From Bradyrhizobium arachidis (GTDB lineage: Bacteria; Pseudomonadota; Alphaproteobacteria; Rhizobiales; Xanthobacteraceae), in the NCBI RefSeq assembly GCF_024758505.1, contig NZ_CP077970.1, positions 1,116,001-1,180,000 on the forward strand: a stretch of 64,000 nt of DNA. Reading direction: 5' to 3'. The notes below the pieces were generated by a model, which worked only from the letters and a program-made list of their open reading frames with translations, ran no database searches and was not told where the DNA came from. Position numbers and translations under genes: made by a program. Each line of letters starts with the position of its first letter. The first letter of the stretch is position 1. Positions 9,215-17,410 of the stretch are shown here, piece by piece.

Positions 9215-9420
9215 GCCTTCAGGCGGAGCCGAGCATGAGTAAGACGGCTGCCCGATTTACACTTGCCGACATCGCCCGCGCGACGCGCGCGGCCAAGGAG
9301 CAGGGAGCTGAAGCTGTCGAGGTTCTGCCGGACGGCACCATTCGGGTGATCATCTCAATTACCAAAGACGATACCAAGCCCGAGGCCGAGAAGCCGAAAG
9401 TTCGCGATTTCAAACTCTGA
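9211..9420 (+). CDS. Small hypothetical protein upstream of integrase
   Basis: A 69-residue frame overlapping the previous gene by four bases; ATG 9235 (MSKTAARFTLADIARA) is an equally good start. The short sequence has one helix and a beta hairpin (AVEVLPDGTIRVIIS), then an acidic/basic tail. Small proteins of this kind often precede the integrase in rhizobial prophage-like islands. The integrase follows 14 bases downstream, so the three genes probably form an operon. Confidence 0.6.
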   Translation: MSLQAEPSMSKTAARFTLADIARATRAAKEQGAEAVEVLPDGTIRVIISITKDDTKPEAEKPKVRDFKL

Positions 9421-9434
9421 CGTCGAGACGAGAG

Positions 9435-10574
9435 ATGCCCAAGCCCCGACTTCCGTTTTTGCGCCGATGCGTCACCCAGCACGGCAAGGTCGTCTACTAC
9501 GTCAAGCTGTCCTCGCGTCAACGGGGCCGGGGTACACGCATCAATGCCCCGTATTACAGCGAAGCCTTCATGCAGGCGTACCACGCTGCGGTGCGTGGCA
9601 CGCCCATCACAAGCGCGCCAGTGGTCGCCAAGAATAGCAAGGGCACCGTGAGCTGGCTGATCAAGCTCTATCGTGAGTCGCGCGACTGGTGTCACAATCT
9701 GTCCCATGGGACGAGAAAGCAACGTGGCCCTATCTACAAACGAATGGAGGAGCAGGCAGGTGACCTGCCGCTCTCCGCGATCACCCGCAAGAAGGTCGAG
9801 GAGGGCATGTCGGCCCGAACCGACAATCAAGCGAGGCACTTCCTCAACGCGGTGAGTGCATTGTACCGGTGGGCGATCGCGAATGAGCTGTTCGACGGCC
9901 GTAATCCGGCTGAGGGCATCACGCGCACCAGGAGCGACGGCGGGGACAACGACGGCCATCTGCCTTGGCCCATCGAGCTGATCGAGAAATTTGAGAAACG
10001 CTGGCCGGTCGGTACCAAGGAGCGGCTGGTATTTGATGTCTATCTTTACGTCGGCCTGCGGCGTGGTGATGCCGCGAAACTCGGCAAGCAGCATATCAGG
10101 CACGGCATCGTCCACCTCGTGACGGAAAAGAGCCAGGGGAAGATGCCGATCTACGTGCCGATCCATCCGGAGCTGACGAAGTCGATCAAGGCTTGTCCCT
10201 CGTCGGGTCTGGCGATCATCGGGAAGGATAACGGCACCAACTACACCAAAGAGTCGCTCGGTAACCTCTTTCGTGAGGCGGTCGAGGCGGCAGGCATCCC
10301 GGTGACTAAGAAGGGGTCGAAGGAGAAGGGATACAGCGCCCACGGCTTGCGCAAGGCGTCGGCGACCATTGCCGCCGAGAGCGGGGCCAGTGAGGCCGAG
10401 CTGAATGCCATGTTCGGCTGGAGCGGGCACCAGATGGCGCAGCTCTACACCAAGAACGCTGATCGCAAGAAACTGGCCGTGCGCGCCACGCAGAAGTGGA
10501 AGCGGCCCTCGTCAGAGGAGGTGGCGAGAGACTCTGAACTCGCATTTTTGCAGTTGGAAAAGGAGCGCGGCTGA
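9435..10574 (+). CDS. Tyrosine site-specific integrase
   Basis: A 379-residue phage-type integrase. The core-binding domain covers roughly residues 65-165. The catalytic domain has the first Arg in YVGLRRGDAAK (~207), the HxLR box AHGLRKASA (~302), a GWSGH box and the nucleophilic Tyr in AQLYTKN (~337). It should insert and excise the mini-element that carries the capsid gene. Possible attachment sites lie just 3' of the gene (10600-10720), but I found no obvious repeat of that sequence near 5300. A short GCCC/GGGC hairpin at 10661-10675 may end the transcript. Confidence 0.9.
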   Translation: MPKPRLPFLRRCVTQHGKVVYYVKLSSRQRGRGTRINAPYYSEAFMQAYHAAVRGTPITSAPVVAKNSKGTVSWLIKLYRESRDWCHNLSHGTRKQRGPIYKRMEEQAGDLPLSAITRKKVEEGMSARTDNQARHFLNAVSALYRWAIANELFDGRNPAEGITRTRSDGGDNDGHLPWPIELIEKFEKRWPVGTKERLVFDVYLYVGLRRGDAAKLGKQHIRHGIVHLVTEKSQGKMPIYVPIHPELTKSIKACPSSGLAIIGKDNGTNYTKESLGNLFREAVEAAGIPVTKKGSKEKGYSAHGLRKASATIAAESGASEAELNAMFGWSGHQMAQLYTKNADRKKLAVRATQKWKRPSSEEVARDSELAFLQLEKERG

Positions 10575-10931
10575 AGAACGCGCCGCGAACATCGTAGTCA
10601 CCACCTCGTGGGTAGGTGGTAGCTCTAGGCCAAAAACCTCAATAAAATTAAGACTGGAAAGCCCGTCTGGTGGGCCTTCTTGGACACGTTTCGAACTTTG
10701 TGCGTTGCGCCTACCCCCGAAGTCCGTGAAGTTTTTGAACAGTTTCGAAATGGCAATGCAATCGTATGCGATTGACGGACTGTGCGGCGGATCAGCCCGG
10801 GTGGGCTGCATGTATAATTCGGCGCCGAATCCTTGAAATTCCGCCTCAAATTCATTGTTCAGTTGGACGCCGCCATCCAGTTCAATGAAATAGGCGTAGG
10901 CTAGCAGCGCGTGTTCTACACGCTCGGTCAT
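10512..10931 (-). CDS. Doubtful hypothetical gene overlapping the integrase end
   Basis: Starting at ATG 10931, the first ~60 residues (MTERVEHALLAYAYFIELDGG...FEAEFQGFGAEL) read like protein. The rest crosses the candidate terminator and the 3' end of the integrase gene, which is unusual. It may be a chromosomal gene whose 3' end was replaced when the element inserted, or a chance frame. No family recognised. Confidence 0.25.
   Translation of the reverse strand: MTERVEHALLAYAYFIELDGGVQLNNEFEAEFQGFGAELYMQPTRADPPHSPSIAYDCIAISKLFKNFTDFGGRRNAQSSKRVQEGPPDGLSSLNFIEVFGLELPPTHEVVTTMFAARSSAALLFQLQKCEFRVSRHLL
10659..10682 (+). terminator. Possible integrase terminator
   Basis: A GCCC stem with loop gtctggt and closing GGGC (10661-10675) is followed by a CTTCTT stretch. 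The stem is short, so this is a weak candidate; it may also belong to the attachment site region. Confidence 0.35.
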
Positions 10932-11127
10932 CGTCAGCTGGTCTGGTTGCGCGGTTTGCATGTGTGGCACCAGCATACAACCAAGCAGTCGGCGATTTTC
11001 TTGGAATCATTGGGAAACGTCCTCGACTCCCAGGCTTTCCTATTCCGTTCTACTTTTCCAGGTCTTACACCGCTCGGTCAGTGCAGATCGGTCGATGGTA
11101 GCTCCTGGAATGCTATTTTGGGCATAC

Positions 11128-12279
11128 TCAGGCCGCATGGGCTAAACGCTCCGCCTCGGCCTCCATTCGTGACGGAAGCTCCTCAAGTGATGACACGACA
11201 CGCTCGGAGAACTTCACTTGATGCTTAATAAGAAGATCGCTGAAGGCCTTGTCGCCCCGCCATAGATCGACATGCGGCAGATAGCAGGCGTGAATGAAAT
11301 CGATTGCATCCGAGCGCTTGATGGGGCGCCCCTCGCGATGGAAGGCGAAGAGAATCTGCGCCGCGATCAGCGCTCCTTCTTCCCCGAGCATGTCCTTCCA
11401 GGTCGGGACCTGCCGAGACAACTCCTCGGGCGACAGAGTCTCCGCACGAAACGTCCTGAGTTCAGTCTTGATTTTAGACAGCTCAGTGCGACCAGCAGGC
11501 GATAACGCCTGTTCGCCCTCTAATGCAAGCGCTTCGTCTATTCTTCTACGCAGATCGTCTCCATTGCTTAGCATGCCTCGTAGTTCTTCGAGCATTGTGC
11601 AAAATTTGTGGGCCATCGCGTCCCGGCGTTCTGCAATTGGATTGTCACGGCCATAGAGATCGAAATAAGTCGTGTAAACCGAGGCCGGGTCAGTGATATG
11701 AAAGCGAAGTCGTTCATTGGCGATCTCGCGAGTCATGTCTCCAGACAGGTAGCGCGCCAGGTCCCTATCAATAGCGAAATCACGCGCAAACAAGAATGGC
11801 CACAGTTGCGCGTGAAGCCGACTGGCTCCTGTTGGATTGCTCTGCGCCCATGCATTGAGATATTTTCGCTTTGCGTGAACTCGCCGCTCGTGGCGGCTCG
11901 AATCCGGATGGACGGTTACGACGTGCATGAGGTGCTGCACTACGTTTTCGATTTCAACTTCTTCAAGGTCTATGCGAGGGACCCATAGGCCATCGTTCGA
12001 GAAGCGAAATCCTTGACCAATATCACTGGGATACGGAAGTACATTCCGCTCGCAAAGCTTGCTAAGCAGGTTGGCGCGTTCGAGACGGTCGGGCCGATGC
12101 TCCGGGCTCGCCTTTTGCAGCAGCTCGAAAACTACGTGATAAGATAAGCCAATTTCGACCAGTCCAGCTCGGACAAGGCTCTTCAGGGTGTCTCGGATTT
12201 GTTCCACGGCCGAGCCCGGAGGGGCACGGTACATCCTCGCGTAGTCCGATGTATCGAGATGAAGCCGTACCGGTCGCAT
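11128..12279 (-). CDS. PIN-like nuclease, last gene of the SEFIR operon
   Basis: The 383-residue protein begins HLDTSDYARMYR, with Asp9 at the end of a first beta strand, then Glu52 in VVFELLQ. Near the C terminus SDAIDFIHACYLPHVDLWRGDKAF supplies two further acidic positions. This spacing of Asp/Glu on strand ends, ending in a DA(I/V)xxxHACY element, is the signature of PIN-like RNases that are much longer than VapC. The middle (~60-310) is helical and not recognised. It starts nine bases after the SEFIR stop, so the two are almost certainly co-translated. RNase activity is inferred. Confidence 0.6.
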   Translation of the reverse strand: MRPVRLHLDTSDYARMYRAPPGSAVEQIRDTLKSLVRAGLVEIGLSYHVVFELLQKASPEHRPDRLERANLLSKLCERNVLPYPSDIGQGFRFSNDGLWVPRIDLEEVEIENVVQHLMHVVTVHPDSSRHERRVHAKRKYLNAWAQSNPTGASRLHAQLWPFLFARDFAIDRDLARYLSGDMTREIANERLRFHITDPASVYTTYFDLYGRDNPIAERRDAMAHKFCTMLEELRGMLSNGDDLRRRIDEALALEGEQALSPAGRTELSKIKTELRTFRAETLSPEELSRQVPTWKDMLGEEGALIAAQILFAFHREGRPIKRSDAIDFIHACYLPHVDLWRGDKAFSDLLIKHQVKFSERVVSSLEELPSRMEAEAERLAHAA

Positions 12280-12288
12280 GCGGTAAGC

Positions 12289-13731
12289 CTATGGTCGAGT
12301 CTCAAGCTTATCGAGGTTGGCCAACCCACTTACATTGAGGGCATTGTATTGCCAGCGTGGCAGCCATCTGCCTTTGGCTCCGTCCAAGGAATAGGTCTGC
12401 GCCAATTGCTCGAGCTCCGCCTTGTCCTTGACGCCGATCACAGGCGCGAGCTTTGAAAAGAAGCGCTTGGATTCGGACCGCGCAAAAAGCTCGAACGGAG
12501 GACGAAACCGGATTGTCGAGTACAAGAGCGTCTCTGGGTACCAATGATCGTAGTTTCCCGTGAAGGTCGTCGCTCGCAAGAACAAAATGAAATCAGCCAC
12601 CATGAGCTGCGCGAACGGAATGCCGCTTGTATGGCTGCGCTGCTCTAGGAGGTCGGCCCTCAACGAAATACGACGTAGTTCGACTTCCTTGGGGCGCAGC
12701 GCTTCAAGGGGACTCCAGATGATCGAGTACGGCTGCATCGCCTCATCGTCGCGACGCTCGCTACTCTGGATAAAGAAACGCAATTCGATCAGCTCATTTG
12801 CGACGTCGAAGCGCTCATATTTGAGCAAGATCCCAATAGTATACAGAAACAGCTCATGGATGATAAATTTGAAATTGTCCCAGTCCCAGGTCCGATAATG
12901 AGTGATGCTCTCTGGTCGTGACATGAATGGAATGATTTGCTCGAAAAAGCGCTGCAGCGACCTTGCTGTCTCCGATCCGGCTCGCGGAGCGGCAGTTATC
13001 AAGACTTCGATAAACTCATTTCGATACGGTAGAAAATCTTCAATGCTGTCGAGCGTTGCCTGGGGGAAATCAGGCGAAGAAGGGTCGATGTAAAAGTCCT
13101 TAAGCGCGGAGACCAACGTACCAAGATAGCTATCGAGCGAACTCGCGGATAGGGAAGGCTGGACGAGCGCCTCAGTGGAAGCATTTTCGGCGGCTCGTTT
13201 CGCCCGGCTGCGTGTCGGATCTATCGGTTGATCTTCTTTCAGGAATGTCGGCATCTTCCCGATGGCCGGCTTAACATAGAGCGGCTTGTCGTAAAGCCAT
13301 CGGAGAAGCTGTTCGAAATTTGAACCGTACAGTGCCTCGGTCATTAGGATGTACACGCGGGACGTAAAGAAGCGCGGTAGATAGGGTTCCCCGTTTTCGT
13401 CGACCTCGGGTACGATGGCGACGAATTTGGTTTGTTCGGTCTTGTTGTAAATCTCCGCCGACATGATTTGGGACTCGGTGCCGACGCCGCCAGCTCGCTT
13501 GTCAGCTTTATCCGCGTATTTCTTGTCGCATATAACCAGTACCTTGGTGACCTTTGGATCGGTCACCATTGATTCCATGTAAGCGTGCGCGTCCTGGCCC
13601 TCGCGCAGGTCCCATTTGTCGAGACGAACCTCGATGCCGTTGTTTACCAGCTCTGTTGCAAGCTCCATCACCCATTGCTCGTGCTTAGGGGAGCTCCAGC
13701 AGTACGATATGAAGGCGACTGGACTTGACAT
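12289..13731 (-). CDS. SEFIR-domain (TIR-like) protein
   Basis: Residues 1-~150 are a SEFIR domain: AFISYCWSSPKHEQWV, a helix with LATELVNNGIEVRLDKWDL, and VTKVLVICDKKYADKA. SEFIR is the TIR-related signalling fold found in some bacterial anti-phage proteins, where it can consume NAD. Residues ~190-480 are a separate, mainly helical C-terminal domain that I do not recognise and which may be a sensor. The gene starts three bases after the upstream membrane-protein stop and ends nine bases before the PIN-like gene. This fixes it in one operon. Confidence 0.8.
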   Translation of the reverse strand: MSSPVAFISYCWSSPKHEQWVMELATELVNNGIEVRLDKWDLREGQDAHAYMESMVTDPKVTKVLVICDKKYADKADKRAGGVGTESQIMSAEIYNKTEQTKFVAIVPEVDENGEPYLPRFFTSRVYILMTEALYGSNFEQLLRWLYDKPLYVKPAIGKMPTFLKEDQPIDPTRSRAKRAAENASTEALVQPSLSASSLDSYLGTLVSALKDFYIDPSSPDFPQATLDSIEDFLPYRNEFIEVLITAAPRAGSETARSLQRFFEQIIPFMSRPESITHYRTWDWDNFKFIIHELFLYTIGILLKYERFDVANELIELRFFIQSSERRDDEAMQPYSIIWSPLEALRPKEVELRRISLRADLLEQRSHTSGIPFAQLMVADFILFLRATTFTGNYDHWYPETLLYSTIRFRPPFELFARSESKRFFSKLAPVIGVKDKAELEQLAQTYSLDGAKGRWLPRWQYNALNVSGLANLDKLETRP

Positions 13732-13734
13732 TCT

Positions 13735-14523
13735 TCAGTGCTCTCGATGGGTTCGCAACAGTTCGAAGGGGCCGCGAGATTGTGTCGCGCGCCGTTCTAC
13801 ATCTTCGTGCAAGCGGGGATGCTCATCGTCGAAGAAGCCGATATTTCGCAATGCGCGTATAACTTCGTCCCAAGTCAATTCGTTCGGCCAACTGTCCTGT
13901 CGTCGCCGAGCATAGTTGAAGCCGGACGAGCCGCCTGCGTAGATGATTGCACCGTCAACAATGCTTCGCTCAAGATCACTTCGTACGATCACTCTCGATC
14001 GCGACTGATCGTGATTGTCTTGAAATATCCCGCGTAGTCGGGAGTCGTGAATTTGGATCATGGCTACGGTCGACGCGATGACATCGACATTCATATCGTC
14101 GGAATATTCGATGAATTCGACAAGCGACTTGAGGATGTCAGATGGCAACGGTTTCACGAAATCAGTTTGAACGGTGTTAAAGGGCAGAGTCTCGTGGTCG
14201 CATAACGCGACCAAGGCTTGTAAGGCCTTCGCAGTTTGTTGTGCATATGCGCCGACTTGGGATAGTGCGAGGGGCAGCATCACCCTAAGAGCCGTCTGCT
14301 TTTGCTGACGCCTTCGTGTCTCGAGTGTCTCGGAGTGTTCTATGGATCGGTTGGTGTTCCAATAGGCGATCGTGGCGGCAATCAAGGCCACGCTGGCTGC
14401 AATCAACGTTTGCCAGCCTTGCAGCCACTTGGAAAAACCGTCTGGCAACGGTCCAACGATGCCAAGCCACACTGTAAGCAGCGCGATCAAAATCAATGAA
14501 ATTGGGAACCACGGATCACGCAT
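13735..14523 (-). CDS. Membrane protein with two N-terminal helices
   Basis: A 262-residue protein with hydrophobic segments at about residues 7-25 (ISLILIALLTVWLGIVG) and 38-56 (LIAASVALIAATIAYW). Helical, charged sequence (RRRQQKQTALRVMLPLAL) and a soluble C-terminal domain follow. The layout suggests a small inner-membrane anchor with a cytoplasmic domain. I do not recognise the family. It is sandwiched between the nucleotidyltransferase gene (37 bases upstream) and the SEFIR gene (3 bases downstream), so membrane placement or pore formation by the system is conceivable. Confidence 0.6.
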   Translation of the reverse strand: MRDPWFPISLILIALLTVWLGIVGPLPDGFSKWLQGWQTLIAASVALIAATIAYWNTNRSIEHSETLETRRRQQKQTALRVMLPLALSQVGAYAQQTAKALQALVALCDHETLPFNTVQTDFVKPLPSDILKSLVEFIEYSDDMNVDVIASTVAMIQIHDSRLRGIFQDNHDQSRSRVIVRSDLERSIVDGAIIYAGGSSGFNYARRRQDSWPNELTWDEVIRALRNIGFFDDEHPRLHEDVERRATQSRGPFELLRTHREH

Positions 14524-14560
14524 GGATATCTTTGTGAATGGTCATTTGGTGGCGAGATGA

Positions 14561-15745
14561 TCAGAACATCAGTTGATCGCGGGGGGTGAATGACAGATTG
14601 GTCGCCGTAATATTTCTAAGCTCGTCCGAGAAGAAGCATTTGATCCCTGGTCCGCTTGTCCGACCGCCCGTACGATCGTATGCCCAGAAATACTCGAACC
14701 CGCGGTTGTCCTTCTTGCGAACTTTGTATTCGAGCTTGTAAGGCTCCATCAGCCGTCTGACGCCGTGATACTCCGCTTCGATCATCGTACGTGATCGGCC
14801 AGCTTCGATGATGACTTGGCGGGCCACCGGAATGAAACTTCCGCCGTAACTGAATGCTCTCGAGGTCGGGCTTCGGATACCACCGATGGGACGGGTCGTG
14901 GCCGGCTCGAGCAGCCCGAACAGCTCTTCGATCAGCGCGCCAAAACGGTCCTGGATTGCATCAAAACTGATGCGGCTAGCTCTGGGTGTCACGAGGCCGT
15001 CCCAAAGACCGCGAAATAGCTGGAGCGGAACAGCAAGCAGTTGCATTCGTGCTTGCTGGGCTTCGGCGTCGTAGATCGATTTCTTGAGGAAGGTACGCAC
15101 TACCTCGGCACGGCTGACGGGAAAATCTTTGCTAAAGACGATCGAGTAGAACAGGTCGAAGAGATCTTGAGCCTTGCGTCGAAAGAGGAGCGTCGTCAGC
15201 TTTGAGGCCAAAAGCTCTTCGAGCTTCTGACACCGGATCGATCCCGTGCAGACGGCCTGATCGGAATAGGGATGTAGCAGCGGGCGCGTCTGGACCGGCA
15301 GGTAAGTCTTTTCAAATTCGCTGATATCGAGGTGAGAGCGCAAGGTGACACTCTCTTCCGCATAAAACCCTTTGAAATAGATTCGGACTTCCAAAGCGTG
15401 AACGTCGGGAATCTTCAGTTGCTTCTCGGCAACGCGCGTTCGGTCCATGACAAACTGAACACCGCTCCCGGCCTTGGCGGCTTCAAGAACGTCAGTCAAA
15501 TCCGCCTGAAGCTGGTTCTCGTCGAGCGCGGTCTCGCAAGAAAAGTCCAAATCCTTGGAATATCGGGTTCCTGGCAAATAGCCTTTTCGAATTCCATTGC
15601 CGCCTTTTAGGACCAGCAGATGCGAAAGGCGCTGATGGGCGAAGATTTCGCGCAAGAGCCAGCCATGGACATAATCCCGCTCGACGTTCTGCGGAGAAAT
15701 ATCCAGCTCAACAGCTTTTTGCTCGATTTCGACGTCGGTAATCAC
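14561..15745 (-). CDS. AbiEii-type nucleotidyltransferase with WYL-like C-terminal tail
   Basis: Residues ~1-270 match the AbiEii/AbiGii nucleotidyltransferase family. LVLKGGNGI and RYSKDLDFSC form the GS/DxD nucleotide site, EVRIYFKGF is the third strand, and KLEELLASKLTTLLFRRKAQDLFDLFY is the C-lobe motif. Residues ~310-394 (AEYHGVRRLMEPYKLEYKV...YFWAYDRTGG...IKCFFSDELRNI) resemble a WYL-type ligand-sensing domain, which is unusual on this enzyme. It is the first gene of a four-gene run with membrane, SEFIR and PIN-like genes. No adjacent same-strand AbiEi antitoxin exists, so the tail may replace it. Function inferred. Confidence 0.75.
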   Translation of the reverse strand: MITDVEIEQKAVELDISPQNVERDYVHGWLLREIFAHQRLSHLLVLKGGNGIRKGYLPGTRYSKDLDFSCETALDENQLQADLTDVLEAAKAGSGVQFVMDRTRVAEKQLKIPDVHALEVRIYFKGFYAEESVTLRSHLDISEFEKTYLPVQTRPLLHPYSDQAVCTGSIRCQKLEELLASKLTTLLFRRKAQDLFDLFYSIVFSKDFPVSRAEVVRTFLKKSIYDAEAQQARMQLLAVPLQLFRGLWDGLVTPRASRISFDAIQDRFGALIEELFGLLEPATTRPIGGIRSPTSRAFSYGGSFIPVARQVIIEAGRSRTMIEAEYHGVRRLMEPYKLEYKVRKKDNRGFEYFWAYDRTGGRTSGPGIKCFFSDELRNITATNLSFTPRDQLMF

Positions 15746-16009
15746 CCTAAATCGTCCACTTTATTTCGAACTAGCTTGGGGAGCTGTTGCCTCCAAAAGG
15801 ATGGCTTTGCCGCAGGAATGAGATCCCGCCCCGAATGACTTTGTTCCTTCTTTGTTCGATTTGCAACTATGCCTAAATCACCGTCCACAGGACGCGTCCC
15901 GCTAGAGAATGGAGGGGTTTAGCGAGAGACCCAAAAATCAACTTTTGATTGATAAAGAACGATAATTTCAAACTGGCGCTTAGTTTATAAATGTACTATT
16001 ATATCGATC
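15746..16009. promoter_or_regulatory. AT-rich divergent promoter region
   Basis: A 264-base gap between divergent starts of the nucleotidyltransferase operon and abiEi. It is much more AT-rich than its surroundings toward 15940-16008 (tttataaatgtactattata), which suggests promoter elements for the plus-strand gene. AbiEi proteins usually autoregulate by binding inverted repeats here; I could not define an unambiguous operator. Confidence 0.45.
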
Positions 16010-16864
16010 ATGGATAGACAAAAGGGCCAACTCCTAAACCAGCTCGACAAGCTCTTACCTGAGGGGCTGGTCGTGGATTCCGCCTGGCTCAAGCGGCAGG
16101 GCTACTCCACCCAGCTCCAACATCTGTATGTGATGCGTGGTTGGCTCGAACAACCAACCCGAGGGGTTTTCCGGAGACCGCGTTACGAACTGAGCTGGCA
16201 GCAGGTCGTCATATCCCTGCAAGGCATCCTGAATTATTCACCGCTCGTCGTGGGCGGACGAACGGCGCTCGAATTGCAAGGGTACGCCCACTACCTGCCG
16301 CAAGCGACGATCCGTGTTCACCTTTATGGTCCCAAGTCGCCGCCGTACTGGCTTGATAAGCTGCCGCTGTCCGTGAAGTTCGTCTACCACAATGACCGGC
16401 GGCTTTTCAAAAACGAACCCGTCGCGAAGGGGATAAGCAGCGTCCGCTGGAATGTCGAAACCGGCGAGATGACGGACTTTACGGCGTTTCGAGGAGGCGA
16501 CATAGCTCGACTGAATTGGGGGCAATGGGACTGGCCTCTAACGTTGTCAACGCCCGAGCGCGCCGTTTTCGAGCTGCTCGACGAATTGCCCAACAACGAA
16601 AGCTTTGAACAGGTCGATGCCCTGCTCGGTGGCCTTGCCAATCTTCGCCCAGATCGCTTGCAAAAGCTCCTGAAGGATTGCGCAAGCGTAAAGGTGAAGC
16701 GTCTCTTCTTCTACTTTGCCGATCGCCACCAACATGCCTGGCTCAAACGGCTCGACAAGGAAGCCGTCGATCTTGGGCACGGTAAACGCATGCTCGTAAA
16801 AGGTGGTGTTCTCGACCCGACCTATCACATAACGGTGCCGGGAGATCTCGATGGCATTCGCTGA
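16010..16864 (+). CDS. AbiEi-family antitoxin/transcriptional regulator
   Basis: The 284-residue protein matches the AbiEi family. It has an N-terminal winged helix (residues ~5-60, ending VMRGWLEQPTRGVFRR), then VISLQGILNYSPLVVGGRTALELQGYAHYL, FRGGDIARLN and STPERAVFELLDELPN. AbiEi represses its operon and neutralises the AbiEii nucleotidyltransferase in type IV toxin-antitoxin modules. Its own partner, overlapping its stop by 13 bases, is broken here, so AbiEi may be an orphan. It is divergent from the AbiEii-WYL operon and could in principle cross-talk with it. Confidence 0.9.
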   Translation: MDRQKGQLLNQLDKLLPEGLVVDSAWLKRQGYSTQLQHLYVMRGWLEQPTRGVFRRPRYELSWQQVVISLQGILNYSPLVVGGRTALELQGYAHYLPQATIRVHLYGPKSPPYWLDKLPLSVKFVYHNDRRLFKNEPVAKGISSVRWNVETGEMTDFTAFRGGDIARLNWGQWDWPLTLSTPERAVFELLDELPNNESFEQVDALLGGLANLRPDRLQKLLKDCASVKVKRLFFYFADRHQHAWLKRLDKEAVDLGHGKRMLVKGGVLDPTYHITVPGDLDGIR

Positions 16865-17410
16865 CACTTACAAAAACAGGTCGCGCTGTTGCTGCGCACT
16901 CTTCCATTTGTCACCGAAGAGAAGTGCTTCGCCCTGAAAGGGGGAACCGCGATCAATCTTTTCGTCCGCGACTTGCCGCGTCTCTCGGTCGATATCGACC
17001 TAACCTATGTTCCGGTCGCGCCGCGAGCTGAATCCCTTGCCGACATCGATGCAGCCATGAAACGCATCGTCGCCAAGATCAAAGAGAAGATCCCAGGGGC
17101 GCAGGTCCATGAGACTCGTAAAGAGGGCACGATCGTCAAACTGGTGGTTCGCTCGCAGAACGTCCAGATCAAGATTGAAGTCACGCCTGTGCTGCGTGGC
17201 TGCGTCTTCGAGCCGGTCGTAACTTCCGTGCGTCCCGCCGTTGAGGAGGCATTCGGATTCGCTGAGGCTCGCACGGTTTCTTTTGCTGACCTCTATGGCG
17301 GAAAAATCGTCGCCGCCTTAGATCGCCAGCATCCACGTGATTTGTTCGATATTCGCGACTTGCTCGCCAATGAAGGAATCACCGATGAACTCCGCAAGGC
17401 CTTTATCTGA
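16852..17410 (+). pseudogene. AbiEii nucleotidyltransferase, frameshifted and truncated
   Basis: The natural start is ATG 16852 inside the end of abiEi (MAFADTYKN...). One base is missing near 16879, so the frame changes before LLRTLPFVTEEKCFALKGGTAINLF, which continues to 17410. The DxD site is present (LSVDIDLTY) and the motif HPRDLFDIRDLL near the end is intact. The protein stops after ~185 residues instead of the usual ~290, because the DNA changes near 17400 into a ParB gene fragment. Two lesions make it very probably inactive. Confidence 0.8.

Noticed and set aside
9219..10430. 403-codon minus-strand frame
   Set aside because: Lies opposite a clear tyrosine integrase and has no family resemblance.
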